From positions 20,088,001 to 20,152,000 of the forward strand of contig CM114271.1 in NCBI GenBank assembly GCA_050084515.1: DNA of 64,000 nt, in the 5' to 3' direction. Made by a program: the position numbers and the translations under genes. Source of the DNA: Blasia pusilla. Its lineage: Eukaryota; Marchantiophyta; Marchantiopsida; Blasiales. The stretch's first letter is position 1, and each line of letters begins with the position of its first letter. Below the pieces are notes generated by a model. The model searched no databases, was not told the DNA's origin, and saw only the letters and a list, made by a program, of their open reading frames with translations. Positions 13,226 to 25,260 of this stretch are shown in pieces.

Positions 13226-13391
13226 AACTCCAACCCAACACTTCGCGGCACCCTCGACGTACACAATGCCTGTGACTCACTTCATACCTCACTAAATGGA
13301 ATCAATCCAACTCCAACCCAACACTTCCCCGCACCCTCGACGTACACAATGCCTGTGACTCACTTCATACCTCACTAAATGGAATCAATCC
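13226..13391. repeat. 83-bp perfect-register tandem duplication
   Basis: Copy 1 (13226-13308) and copy 2 (13309-13391) both begin AACTCCAACCCAACACTTC and end GGAATCAATCC. They differ at only a couple of positions (CGCGG versus CCCCG), which suggests a recent duplication. Confidence 0.95.
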
Positions 13392-16160
13392 AACCCTCCC
13401 ACAAAACCAAGTAGGCACGAACCAGAGGCAAGTGTCTCTTCGCACCTTCACTTCCAGCATCACAAACCCTACTCTAAACTAGCCAAAAGTGATCCTGAAT
13501 ACAATATGCACCCAGGTAGCATAAGGCTGACTCCCACTCCCACTATAGGTACCCAAGATGAAAGACTCAAGCCCTAATTTCACAGACTTGCTACTTGCCT
13601 GAACCTTCTTCAACCAGAAAACTTTCGCTCTAACATCCAGCACCCTCAACTGATGACTCTTAACCAAAAGGACTTAAGTTACAGACCTTTTCTTCCAGAA
13701 ATAAAATGTCAAATCTGGACTGTTCTGATCGGTTCCAACATCATGAATCCCAGAGTGAGCTCTTTTGATACTGGACTGCTTAACCGTCAACTAGTGAGGA
13801 GAACCCCTGTGGTACCTACCAGTTTCTATGTAAACCTGCCATTTTCAGGTTCCCCAAATTGGGATGGAAAATTTCGGATGTAGAAATCTATGGTTCTGGC
13901 AACTCTCAATTAACAGAAGATACTATCATACGCCGAATACTGATGAAGGATGTGAGGAGCCGTTATTTGTAATATCCCTACAGCAACAACCTTTCTGCCT
14001 GAGCCTTGATTGATGCTCCACCCCTAATCATGGATCTGGAAGAAAACTCCATCTTCATTTTTGAAATTGTGAGTGGTGTGATCCACAACCTGCACACATT
14101 CCAGACACAAAATCTTCTGAGTTTGACGACCTTGGGCTGTTGTCCTGTAAACTGTTCAAAGGCCAAGATCTTCAACGAAACAGAAGTCACTGAGGACACA
14201 GAAACAAACCATGTTTGTGTGTAAGGCTCTGGATCAACACTTGGCTGTCTTGAGACAGGGTTTATTCCCCAGCACCCATCTCAGCGCTTGATTGAGTCAC
14301 AAGGTACTGTGTAGCTAAAAATGACTTACTGCTCAGATACAGTTGAACTTGTCAGTTTTCAAGCATCTATCCTAGGTTGGGTTGCAGAAGTGACTATGTG
14401 CTCACATCTACACTGCAGCACATGTCACTGGCCTGCGCATAGCCTCTCATCAGATGGGGACAATTCAGTGGACTGCGTGTCAAGAGAAGTGCTCCTGGTT
14501 AGGGTCAGGAGCTGCCAGTTTACCGAAACGAACTCTCATAAAATCGTTGCAGTGTCTGGATTTTCAAATATGCCCTTTTCCACCGGTTGCCGAAGTGACC
14601 ATGGGGTTGTATCAACTCTTCTGGAGATATCACCTGCCTGTCCAATGGGTCGAACTACCAGTTCCCTCAGATATAGAGTGTTTAGGAGCCAAGCACATTA
14701 AGAGGGATAAGCATGGTGGAGTGACCAGCCCATGTGGACCAATAGGTTGGACGTAAATCTGTGGTTCACAGGGAATACTAACAGTGGCAGTGTTGCATGT
14801 ATTCTTAAGACCACCAAGATCTTGAGAAATTTCTTACTGGATGAAAGCAAAGCTGGATTTGATGCATCCCTTAAATTTGGTGTCAAATTGACTGCTGCAA
14901 ACAAGGGTTGCTCAAATTATTTGGAATATCTGAACGATTGATCTACCATAGTATTAAATGCCCAGTGGAGGTCAGGTTGAAATAAAGCAAAGGCTGCGCA
15001 GGCTGAAATTTGGCAATCAATGGCTGTCAAGTTGTAAGCCCTCACAATGGAACTAAAAGAAAAGCACAATTAGTTCCACTGACACTTGATTTCTTCACAG
15101 AAGAAAAACGATTTTTGAAACCTGTCAGGAGAGTGTCCCTAAAACATTCTCTGAGAACTGCAACATACTTCCTAAGTGTCCTCATTTCCACAAACCATAA
15201 GGCTTTAGAATCCAAGTCTTCATCATGTTAAGGCTATGGGTGTTGGTATGACTGGGTATGACAATTCTTGACCTCGGGGAGGATTCCGCAAAAGGACTTG
15301 ACAGTGGCTATTTCACCTATGCATTGTTGTTGAAACAAGAGTCCCTAGTAAGGTATTATAAAACGAGGAAGAAATAAACACAAGTACTATGTCACATCTT
15401 TGTACATGAGAAGGCTTCTTGAATCCAATATCTTGAAGCTGAATTCGTCTCTGCTCAAACTGCTGGATTAGACTCTGCTCTGGGTATGCTGATGGATCTC
15501 TGCTGAACTTCTTGAAAAGGGTACAGATAGTTAGAATCACAGATGGAATCAATGACTGCGACTTGTTTGTGTATGATGTTCCCAACGGCCCTTCCCTCAT
15601 AAAAATGGAGCGTGCCTGCTGAGCAAACACTTGATAGGCCCTGCTTGCTTCCAATTTGGAATCGACCTGCCCATTGAAGGTTTGGCAAAAGCGAATCTAT
15701 GTGATAAGAACTCATCCTGAGTCCTCCAGCAATTAGTCGGCCCCAATGTTAATAGACTATTGTAGCTCTAACCTGTTGGTATTTTGAGTAAACCTTTGCT
15801 CGAACTTGCAAGCTAAAACCTCTGTCAAATTCCTGAAAGTGTTCCCCCCTACGGACAGTCCTACTCCAAACTCTAGTTCCTGTCAATCCTCTCCACTCAC
15901 ATGAAGACCCACATCCAAAGGTGTTAAATGGAAGTCTTGCAACCAAACCAACTGATTCTGGGCTTTGATGTTTACCATTTTACAGCAACCCTCTTACAGG
16001 TGTTGGGGTCTTCCGAACAGGGAGAGTCCAAAGTTAGTTCTCAGCTTTTATGTCCACTGGTTTCTTGCTTTCAAGAGCAGGAAGTCCTCCACACAGGAAT
16101 ACTATTCCACTTCCGTTTCCAAAAGAGCCTTCATGTCCACTATCTCACCAGCCATCTTCT
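13392..16160. other. Unassigned stretch, possible transcribed non-coding DNA
   Basis: Balanced base composition unlike the A+T-rich retrotransposon debris elsewhere, but open frames on both strands are short and show no domain. The best minus-strand frames (15313-15654 and 15455-15715) have no recognised motif and no phase-consistent exon chain was found. It lies downstream of the ureidoglycolate lyase-family gene and could hold an unrecognised gene or 3' transcript sequence. Confidence 0.35.
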
Positions 16161-16164
16161 TTAG

Positions 16165-16735
16165 AGATCTCAGATCTTCCATGAAGGTAGTTTTCTGATA
16201 ATTCTACTCACACTTGATCGTGTAAATCACTTCTGGGGGCTACATGGAGAATTTTCCGTCTGGTGCTAACCACCAGCCTCTCCGCTATTTAGTTCCTTTC
16301 AAGTTCTGAGATCCTCCATGAAGTAATAATCCTGTTACTCTTGGTTGTAGAAATCATTTGCAGGACTTACATGAAGAGGGTAGTCTCGCTGGTGCTGATC
16401 ACCAGCCTCCAGTAAGATCATCCATATCGACTCCAGAAGTTGAAAATCAGTGCTTCCGAAGATAGGCGATCTCACTGCCAACACTCAGGAAAGATTGATC
16501 AAGGGAAGGCTTCAAGTCATTGAGTGTTCTTGCTTGGATGACACCCATGAAAGAGATTTCTCCCACGGAAAGGGCAAATTACTGCAGTCAAATTAAAGGT
16601 TATAAGTGAAGGGGACACTGAGTCCAAATTAGACGGCACCCATGGGAAAGGGCAAATTTTTTTTTCCCAGGGAAAGGGCAAATTTTTTACTCAACTCAAA
16701 TTAAAGATTCTAAGTGAACGGGGCACTGGAGTCCA
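16165..16735. repeat. Two sets of diverged tandem repeats beside the gene 3' end
   Basis: First set, about 16165-16290 and 16305-16412: each contains a form of GATC(T)TCCATGAAG, a GTGTAAATCA or TGTAGAAATCA block, and CTGGTGCTNANCACCAGCCTC. Second set, about 16560-16640 and 16655-16735: each contains GGGAAAGGGCAAATTT-like text, CAAATTAAAG, AAGTGAA and GGGGCACTGGAGTCCAAA-like text. The stop codon of the adjacent gene (16710-16712) lies inside the second copy of the second set. Confidence 0.7.
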
Positions 16736-18436
16736 AACGATGAGGCGAGTGTGGAGGAGTACAAGAGACACGTAATCTTTGCACCGCTTGATAAATGTTC
16801 ATGAGACAGGGAGTCGAAAAAAGACGACGAAAAGGTGCTGCCAAGGACTTGAAGGAGAAGAAGAAGTCCTCGTGGTGCACTCGACGAGAAGTAGTAGCAG
16901 CACTACTCACATTGGTATCGCTTAGCTCCAGATTGTAGAAATCCATAGCTTCAGCTCTGAAGAAGGGACCAGCATGCCAAGTTCCAACGTGAAGCTTGAG
17001 AAGTTGAGGACCCGTAATTCGAAAGGCCCGGACATCTTCGGGAGAGGGCTGCGAGTAGGAGTGACCTGACGGAGACTGAATCACCTTCCGGCCTCCACCT
17101 TCACTCTGCTGCGTACCATTGGAGTGAAGCCCTTCGTGCTGCTCACTCTTCACGAAGCTCGCTGGAGCCACCGCCAGATACCAAGTGTGCCCTCCCGAGG
17201 ATCCCAAGCACTGGGTCACTCTTGCGTGATGTGTGATGCTCTCAAAACTCAATTGCCTTCGATTCTCTAGATGCATGATGTAGAATCTGCCACACAAACC
17301 AACAAACTCGATGAGCCTGTTGCGTGGTGGGTAACATTCCCAGAATTCAAGCGCATTGGATCCTCTACATGCATGCACGTGCCTGATGTACAGTCTGCCA
17401 CTCAAATTAAACCAAACCAAGAAAAAAAAATGTCGATGACAGAACTGTACGATACCAGCACATTCTTGAGCATGACGTACGACATTCCCCAAATTCGAGT
17501 GCCAACGGCACTCGAATGCACAACGCAGAGCCTGCCACACAAACCAACAGACCCTCGCCCATAAAGCTTTCCAACACCAGCAAACGGTGCCGGAGATTCG
17601 ACCATTCGAAAGGCTTTTCCCTGTCCCATGAGCTTTCCGGACGCAATGAAAGCACAGACTACTTGTCTGTGCAAATGTAGGGCCTAGAAACAGCAGCAGC
17701 TGGAAACGGTCCACGAGTCCAGAAGAAAGCAGCAGCTGCTGCCTTTCGCCCTTTCGTCCCACAATCCGTAAGCCACTCAATCGACGAACCCAATCCACGG
17801 CCTCGCAAGTCTACATGGGAAAAGACTCTATGTATGCACTCGTAGGGCCTGCTCGCAGAGCTGTGCATTCGGTCTCCGAGCGGAGAAGAAAACAGCTGGC
17901 CGCCCACATTCGCCCGGGAGTCCGTAACTCATTCAATCGATGTTTCCAATCCACAGCCTCACGACTCTACCGTTGGAAATCCCAAAAGCAGACGAAGAAG
18001 AAGAAGGACAGACAGACAGACAGTCCACCCAGTCTCATCGGACACAGACAAACATACACACAGCCAGTCCGTCCAGTCACAGTGACCCGCACTCACAAGC
18101 AGACAGACAGAAAAACAGATAGGCAGACAGACGGACGGACGGACAGCATTTGGGATAGCACCCTACTGATGCGAACTGCTAGCGCTCCTCGCGAAATTCG
18201 AGTTGCCATTGCCATTGCCGGAGGAAGAGGAAGAGGAAAAGGCATAAGGGAGCGATCGAGCGAGCGTGCGTGGTGGGTGGGTACCGGGGTATCCCACGGC
18301 TCAAATCGAGCTGGGCGTCGCTGTCACCATACGAATCCCCATCTCTCGAAGGACTTACGATCTGCCCATACAGCTCGAAGTTGTTGGCTGTGATGTCCTC
18401 CGCTTCCAACACGATTCTCTTCACCTCCTGATCCAT
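16710..18436 (-). CDS. Ureidoglycolate lyase/hydrolase-family protein (AllA-like), two exons
   Basis: Proposed CDS: exon 1 18436-18285, intron 18284-17287 (GT...AG), exon 2 17286-16710, giving 242 residues. Exon 1 encodes VKRIVLEAEDITANNFELYG and ends DAQLDLSRGIP. Exon 2 resumes with FYIMHLENR, then SITHHARVTQCLGSSGG (about 67-83), WYLAV, and VGTWHAGPFF (about 151-160), DFYNLEL. These are hallmarks of the plant proteins annotated as ureidoglycolate hydrolase (Pfam ureidoglycolate lyase family, cupin fold). The bacterial AllA enzyme splits ureidoglycolate to glyoxylate and urea in purine breakdown; the plant role is not settled, since the known plant ureidoglycolate amidohydrolase belongs to another family. 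No transit peptide is obvious. The Arg codon is split CG|A across the intron. About 60 residues follow the usual family end, lying partly in duplicated DNA; the true C-terminus may differ. Confidence 0.87.
17269..17575 (-). repeat. Three diverged tandem copies of the exon 2 splice-acceptor region
   Basis: Around the true acceptor (RC GTTTGTGTGGCAG|ATTCTAC at 17300-17280), related sequence recurs in the intron near 17385-17410 (GGCAGACTGTACATC form) and 17525-17560 (GTTTGTGTGGCAGGCTCTG form). Flanking text AACATTCCCAGAATTCAAG (17334-17352) recurs as GACATTCCCCAAATTCGAG (17481-17499). Each unit thus holds an AG acceptor-like site. In the third frame the units read QALRCAFE, GRLYIRHV and GRFYIMHL. 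Confidence 0.75.
18003..18147. repeat. GACA/GACG-rich microsatellites in the intron
   Basis: GGACAGACAGACAGACAG near 18007-18024 and a second compound tract (CAGACAGACAG, then GACGGACGGACGGACAG) near 18099-18147, inside intron 1 of the ureidoglycolate lyase-family gene. Confidence 0.9.
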
Positions 18437-19737
18437 ACTCTCTCATGGAAGGGCTCCGAAACCTCCACAGAGAGAAAGAATCAATGACAGTATTCGCGCG
18501 ACTCCAGTCACCTCAATCCGTATTCTCTCTCATGCGATGTATCGATGCCCCGCTACGCTTCACAGGCGAACTCCTCCCCTCTCTCTCGGAATTCCTAGCG
18601 GTGGCTTCACAATCCAATTCTGCTGCAGACGACGACGACCGTCGACTTGGGCCTCATGTCTGGGGGACCGAATCGTTCCAGATCGAAGGACGAGTGCAAC
18701 TGAGGAGGAGGAGGACGACGGCGGTCGTTGGTGGCTCCTAATGCCATCCGTAAAGCTCCCGTAAACTCTTTCCCTCCTTTGTTGCATGCACCTGTAGTGT
18801 TCTTCATGCAGACTGTTGGAGTCCGGTTAAGTCGTACAAGCAGATGTGCTCTTTTAATATGGGCGGATTGTAAAATATAGATTTCCTAAAATATAAAGGT
18901 AATATATAAGGCTGCGTTAAGTAACAAATTAAGTTTGAGAATAATAGCCATTCAAATTACCTTGCGATGCACATTTTTAATGCATTATTTTTAGAAAGAA
19001 AGAAAATAAATCTTGAAAATCTGAAGAGAAATTTGAAAAAAAAAACCATAAATAATGTAAGAATGCATGATAAGTTATGGAGTCATCACTCTGCACACCT
19101 TCTTGACTTTGTGAATATTTTCTTGTTTTGTAATTTTTACACTGAAAGGTAATTTCCCCACCTTAACTAATAATTATACTCAAATTTTTAAAGTTTCAAA
19201 TTTTAAGGGAATAAAGAAATTAGTAAGAAACTCGTAAGACTTGTTTAAAAATACATTTAATCCCCCTAATTTTTTGAGGAAGATTACTTTTGAAATGAAA
19301 TAGAAAAATATTTGAAAAAACTAAAGAAATCTAATCTCTAGTCCTAAAAGAATTGAAATATTAAAAATCTTGTCTCCTTTTATGCACATCCTATCTTCTC
19401 CTAACTTAATTACCCCCTCACTGCCTTACTTCATTCTTTCCCTTAAATGGGCATATTTCACTTGCACACCTCTCTTGAAAGGACATGTGTCACCCGGAGG
19501 AGACTACTCTTGTAAGTCCATCCTTTTTAGTAGTATATGTAAACAGAACACCATAGGGGGCAACCAAACAAAACATCAAAGTAAGGTGTTCCGATTGGCC
19601 ACCAATTTGTGTGAAAGAGGTAGTGTTGGTGCTTCGAGTTCAAAGGTAGTCATAGTGGAGATGGTGTCTTGAGGTGGTGAGAAAAATATGGTGTTGTTAA
19701 TGGCCATTGAGTTGAGCAGCACATGGCATGCGGCAAC
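18437..19737. other. Upstream region of the ureidoglycolate lyase-family gene, then A+T-rich DNA
   Basis: 18437-18800 is G+C-rich with pyrimidine-rich CTCTCTCC stretches on the plus strand. It is the plausible 5' UTR and promoter of the minus-strand gene; no TATA box was placed. From 18.83 kb the sequence turns A+T-rich with no recognisable gene. Confidence 0.4.
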
Positions 19738-19778
19738 CACTCTTAATAGATGGCCCGCAAGGCCATCTATTAAGAGTG
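19738..19778. repeat. Perfect short-spacer inverted repeat
   Basis: Arms of 18 bases (19738-19755, CACTCTTAATAGATGGCC, and 19761-19778, its exact reverse complement) flank a 5-base loop CGCAA. Confidence 0.95.
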
Positions 19779-20751
19779 AATTGGCTACCCTTTGTGTTTT
19801 CCTTTTGGATAACACCAAGGGTGTGTTATGTTAGGTTGGGCCCTATGGTGTGGTGTTGGTTGGTGGTGTGGTGTTGTACCCCATGGGGTTCATGTTGGAA
19901 TATTGGGAGGAGTTGGCCTGCTATTAATCGGATGGGTAGTCACGTAGTGGCCATGTTAGTGGTTTGCCAATACGTGTGATTGGTAGTGTTAGTGATGTGC
20001 GTTGATGTGTGGTGGCAACTGTTGTAGCATAGATTTTGGTGTTCAGTGAGGTGGTTGATATGTTAGATGATATGTGGGGTGAGGAGTTAGATGATATGTA
20101 GGGTGGTGAGGACCATGTTGTGCAGGTGGTGCCACTTGGGGTGATGTCGCGTGTGGATTGGGGGCCAATGGTGGGGTTAAGTAAAGGTGTTGCAACATAG
20201 TGTGGAGTGATACGTTCTCCACACCTCAAATGAGGTCATCATGGGAAGTTGTGACATTGTAATTGTGGGACCATTGACATTGGTACCCTTTGATGCATAT
20301 GTGGAAGTCTTCAATGGATATTCATGAGAGTAATATGTGCATGGTGATAATGTTGCCATGAGAGAAGCGGATGTTATTGTCAATTGGTATGGACAAAGAT
20401 GCAAAGTGGGGATGAGACTCATATCAATGTTGTGGTTTAGCATTGCGACATTTGATGTTGGGAGTGTGTGATGCTAGACTAGCCTTTGTGGATGACATGT
20501 GATGGTTGTAGGTGCACAACCCAATCGGGTGCGTTGGTAGTTTGCGAATCTGGTAGATGACGTGCTTTATGCCACCCTTGAATGTTGGTTCCCTAGGATG
20601 ATGGTTATATCATAGATGATCAATAGATTGTAAAGTGGCGACTAATATTGGGATGAGCAAGCACATAGCATTATGATCTAAGCATCAAAAAGTTGCATGT
20701 TACTTTCGACATGGGGGTTGACTATCTTGGGTTGGATGGACCCAACGACCA
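19779..20751. other. G/T-rich stretch, probable decayed interior of an LTR element
   Basis: Low-complexity G/T-rich text (GTGGTG, TTGGTTGGTGG) without recognisable protein. It leads into a polypurine tract and LTR start, so it is probably the internal 3' part of a decayed plus-strand element. This rests only on position. Confidence 0.35.
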
Positions 20752-21240
20752 GCTAGGGGGACGATTGTGTGCCCTCGTTGATGGTGTATATATGGATGTG
20801 AATGACGTTTTGGCCTCCCTTGTCAACATGTGTGCACAGATCACCCTTCAAGAGATTTCTTAGAACCTTCTTGGAAGTTCTTGATTTTTGGAACTTGATG
20901 TGCATGTGAAGATGACATGTGTGCACAAATCACCTTCTTGGAGTCTTAGAGGTCTTCAGAGGGGTATATCCCAAGGGGAGTCTTACATAGATTCATCTTT
21001 TTAAAGTTAAGCCCTCCAAGGAAGGCTTATTCTCATACATAGGGAGATATGATTCTCATGCAAAGAACCACCTTTCCCTCCATCTCTCCCTCATTTGCAA
21101 AACATCTTCTTCCCACTCCCCATTTGGAAACTCCCAATTTTCCACACCCTCCACATGTCCCATTTGGAAACCTCCCATCACCTCCCTCCTCTACTTAAGG
21201 AACCCCCTTCAATGTGAAATAAAGGTTTCTATTTGTTAGT
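20752..21240 (+). mobile_element. Polypurine tract and LTR of a plus-strand element
   Basis: A polypurine tract (GCTAGGGGGACGAT, 20752-20765) directly precedes TGTGTGCCC, the likely LTR start at 20766. Upstream, TATCTTGGG...GGACCCAACGACCAGC parallels the pre-LTR motif at window positions 79-110 and inverted near 57.53 kb. The block AACATGTGTGCACAGATCACC (20827) recurs as GACATGTGTGCACAAATCACC (20911). Pyrimidine-rich text and AATAAA (about 21219-21224) follow. The right boundary is not resolved. Confidence 0.5.
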
Positions 21241-21244
21241 CCCA

Positions 21245-23750
21245 ACTATGACACATCTATCTATGGAGAGCACTCCGAAAGTGCTAAGTACCAATAGCTT
21301 GCAAGAACAAGTGAGGAGCCTCCCAATGGCAAAATGCGGAAGCTGAAGTTCAAAACTTGTAGTCGAAAACAACGTGAACGAAATCTGACTGCAATACGAT
21401 GTGGCGGCAGTAGTGGGATCGAATCTGCACATAGTGTACGCGTATGAGTAATCTTTGGTGGAAATGCGAGGGAGGGAGGGAGGGAGGGAGGCAGAGAACT
21501 GTTTAGGAAAGGAAATGAAGGATCGGAAATAGTCCGGTGCTTGACCACTAGCCGGGGAACAGCTGCACTTGTGAAACTCGTGTTCGGCTCGAAATGGAAA
21601 GTCTGCGTTGGAATTATGCCTGGCGCAGATGATTGAGATGCTGCTTATATAAGAATGTATTTCCTAGCTCGGTCTGAATTCAACGGATTGTACGTCCGAT
21701 TTTCCTGTGGCCGCTGCGGATCTCATCTCTCAGAGAAAGGCATTTCCGAAGGTGCTCATTCAGCGAGATAAAGGAAACAGTACTGGCGCAACCTGCACCG
21801 CTCAGTTCAGTGTCTGCAGACGTTTGCGCCGAAACTCCTCGAGTCCTCGGCCCGAAAAGCGGGATCAATCAGGTCAGAAGCCGTGCTTATTACCACTCGC
21901 TGCATAGACAAGGTACTACTATGTGGTCATCATTGTCTCGGCGCACATTCTACAGCAACGAGCAAACCTGGGGACACTTATGATGAGGGGAAAACAGGAG
22001 AAGACGTAGAATAAAGCTCTGATCTACGTATACGCCGGAAACCTCGTTCGCATTGATGGAAAGCGTTGATAACTATGTTCGAGTTTCTCGACACTACACT
22101 TTCGCAAGTCGGACACGCTCCTTCCGCTGTGCGCTCTTTGTGCTTGAGAAGAAGTAAGCTTTCTCCGCTAGGGTCGGCTCTCTCCCGTCTGGATGTCGAC
22201 AATGACTCCCTAAATGTTCCAACGCCTCCACGTACCGATGTGTCGGGATGTCCAGTGGAACCTTCACATGTTAGGCAAATATGTCTACAAATTAGTAAAA
22301 CCTCATTCGTAGGTCGACTGGAATCTTGGCTGATTAGGTCTTTCAAAGAGGAAGAGTTGGAGTCGAGCTCGGGGGCATAGCTTTAGTAACCATCTTCTGC
22401 CAGATTCGCATGGTGGAACACATACCGTGAGTACCTTTCATCCTCCACCCCAACGTCAACAGTAAAACTGGAGCATAATGGTGCGCCTACCACAAAGAAG
22501 GAAGACATGTGGAAGTGTTCAGTAGCAGAGGTACATCTTGGACGTTGGATCGCAATTCGGATTTTCGTACGAAACTTCTGTTTTGACTCTGATTTAATGG
22601 CAAACGCTTCATCGGTCGTGAGATGGCAAGACAGAGGGATACAACGTTTGACGCGTCTCTCATGTCGGTAGACCATAGCGCAGGTATCGCAAGAACTGCG
22701 AGCAAACTCGGATTCAGTGTGTTTGGTACACGGTGACTACGGAAGATTCATACTACGCTCTCATCACAACTGGAAGCCTGATGGTAATCAGGATTCAACC
22801 GCATCCGTTCAAATCTGTCTAATAGAGTCTCAGTAGCTCCATTCCATTCCACTTTCACTTCACTTCACATACATTCATTTATTCAACTAGACCGCAATTG
22901 CAACCAAAATCTCCTGTTGGCCTCCCGGCGACGGTCGGTTCACAATAAGAGTCGTGAGTTAATCAGCCATGACAATCCCGAGCTTTCCAGTCCTTTCACG
23001 TGCGAAGTAGTATCTCTGGTGTTTCAGTGTATTGACAACACATCGGACAAACCCCGTAGGGCCCATGACTTCCATTTTCTGACTACGCAGAGCTGCGTCC
23101 TCAGAATCTGATCACTTCACTTGTCTACTGAGCTCGTGGATGTTGGAGAGCGTGCGGACAACCATGAGAAAGACGATCCTCGGGATCAATCATTTACAAG
23201 CAAAGAAAGCAGGCATGTCTGCCTGACTGCCCACCCCTGGCTCGACTTTGAGCACAACAACAGCAAGGCAGTGAGTCGGATTGTCATGCCTTTGAATCGT
23301 CACCACCATTCATAGCTCGCCAGATACCCAAATTCCCAGTTGCAGACGGGCAAGCACATGTCTTGCAATGGGTTGAGTTTGGAATTCAGTGTCGACGTAC
23401 ATCGATGTGCAGCTTTCTGATATGTGTGGATTGCCAGGAGGACAAGAGATTTAAGGATGGACCCAGAACGAATTGCCCGAAGCCTGCCTGCCCTCCACAT
23501 AGCCCATGAGTACAGTTGAGAACTTGGAAGCTGGAAACGATTAGTTGCCAACAAACCCACTCACGAGCTTTCAGTCCGCCCAAGTTGGATGATGGTGATG
23601 ATGTAGAAGCTCCAATCACAACAACCGCTGAGGTGATGATCAATACACCCTGGCAGCATGAGGAGTTGCTCAAAGGTCCTTGGCTGGATTTCTAATCAAG
23701 AAGGAAACTCCAGTGACACAGATGATTGCCAGAAGGGGCTCGGCTCTGTA
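21245..23750. other. Unassigned stretch downstream of the membrane-protein gene
   Basis: Mixed composition. Frames of 60-120 codons exist on both strands (for example 22066-22380 plus, 21978-22346 minus) but none has a recognisable motif or a convincing exon chain. A GGGAGGGA run lies near 21470-21490. It may contain 3' UTR of the minus-strand gene ending at 23752 or an unrecognised gene. Confidence 0.35.
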
Positions 23751-23751
23751 G

Positions 23752-25260
23752 TCAGTAGTAGTCCCTCTTAGATGCTGCTTCAGTTGGGCCACGACTGCGC
23801 ATGTATTGAGGAGGTTGGCTAGTTTCCATTCCCCCTACTTGTGAACACACACTGGTTGCGACGACCGAATCCCATCGAGCAGATTCTCTTCGCTGATAGC
23901 CGGAGCTTTCATGCGCGTTAGAAACTATCTCACCGTACGAGAGTCCAGATTCATTTGGGCCGACACCCGCCCAATTGCCTGATGACGAATCTGAGCTTCT
24001 CGTCGACAAGCTGCTGGATGAACATATTGGAGAAAGGGAAGTAGAGATGGGGCCAGTACACTTCAAGCTAGAAACACCGCCAAATCCACCAGCAAAACCT
24101 CCAAGCACTCTTCGTGGTGCGATTTGATCATATGTGACTGCTTTATTAGTGGTTGACTCCCAATTGTCTAGAAGTTCTGGATAAAAAATACTCCACAACT
24201 GCCGAGACAGGGAGGTTCTGTAGGAGATAAAGAACTGGGGTCGAGTTCCACTCCCATTGATTTCCTCCAGTAGCCAGACGGGCAAGGACGAGAGAAACCC
24301 CTTCCTTGAAGAGCGGTCAAGAAAGTAGGCCAACCCAAGTCCCAATAAGTGGCCCCCAAACGCGAAACACATGATCTGAAGCCGGATTCGACTGTTAAAG
24401 CCTTTACTCATGATAGCTATGATCTGTGCTCCACAACCGATGCTCCTGGCCTGAAGATGCGAGCTGCAAATATGGTGCAACAATCATTAAATGGGTGAGA
24501 TGGATTCATGGGGTCCCAAAACCCTCAGAATAAAGAGGGTCCCTCGGAAATGCTGCCTAAAGTTTACCGACTCCCAGAGCTGAATCGAGGAGAACTGGAC
24601 GTTCAGCAAACTACATTTCACGAACGACAGACCTACACACCAAGGCTGACTGACACAAGAGAGCCCACGATTCACTACATACTCACAGATAAGAGTAGAA
24701 TGGTAAGACTTTCATGAAAGACATCACACTCTACGTACACGTCCACACTCTCCGATCCAAGTTCAACTGTCAACAAACACAGGCCGAACATACAGTGTTC
24801 GAATCCACTCACGTAAATGGGACCCGATGAAGAAAGCTCATAAACACGTTCACAAATACCACCTCCGTGACGATGTACTTGATTTCCTGCAAATGCACAC
24901 ACATTGGACCACCCCTCTTAGAAGTAAGATAGATTCCAATGGGTATTAAACTACGTTATCACTCCGAACCTTTGCTTCTTTCCCCACCTCCTCCTGACAA
25001 TTCTTTCATCACTGGTACAACCAGTAGCATGGGTGAGTCCACCTACCTTCTCCTGTGAGAAGCTTCCAGTCCCTGCCCGTCTAGGACCTACAATTAATCG
25101 ACCAGGAGACTGGCCACCGCCATTGAAGCAGCAGCTAAGAAAAAAGCAAACTGAGATCATGAGGCCACTTACGCTCGTGTTCATCGAGAGCTTCACACTC
25201 TCCCAAACCCAGAGCAACACTACCAGATACTTCAATGTAGCGCCACGATTGCTCTTGTAC
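23752..25260 (-). CDS. Unrecognised membrane protein, four phase-consistent 3' exons
   Basis: Four minus-strand exons join in phase with GT/AG sites: 25260-25173 (donor GTAAGT), 25087-25047 (donor GTAGGT), 24886-24813 (donor GTGAGT) and 24463-23752, ending at a TGA. They encode 304 residues of C-terminus. The start reads VQEQSWRYIEVSGSVALGLG then ECEALDEHE. Two hydrophobic segments follow: IVTEVVFVNVFMSFL, and IMCFAFGGHLLGLGLAYFL. A long Ser/Gly-rich polar tail follows and ends in RDYY. At the second junction, the alternative upstream acceptors would give in-frame stops, which supports the chosen one. I do not recognise the family. The N-terminal part should lie in further exons to the right (25.6-27.5 kb). 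Confidence 0.6.

Noticed and set aside
17287-17798. Reading the 362-codon minus frame 16710-17798 as a single-exon protein
   Set aside because: Homology to the ureidoglycolate lyase family starts only at the FYIMHLENR position and exon 1 supplies the true N-terminal part; the upstream third is intron carrying repeat copies.
17815-18393. 192-codon plus-strand frame
   Set aside because: Runs through the intron, its GACA repeats and antisense to exon 1 of the ureidoglycolate lyase-family gene; composition-driven.
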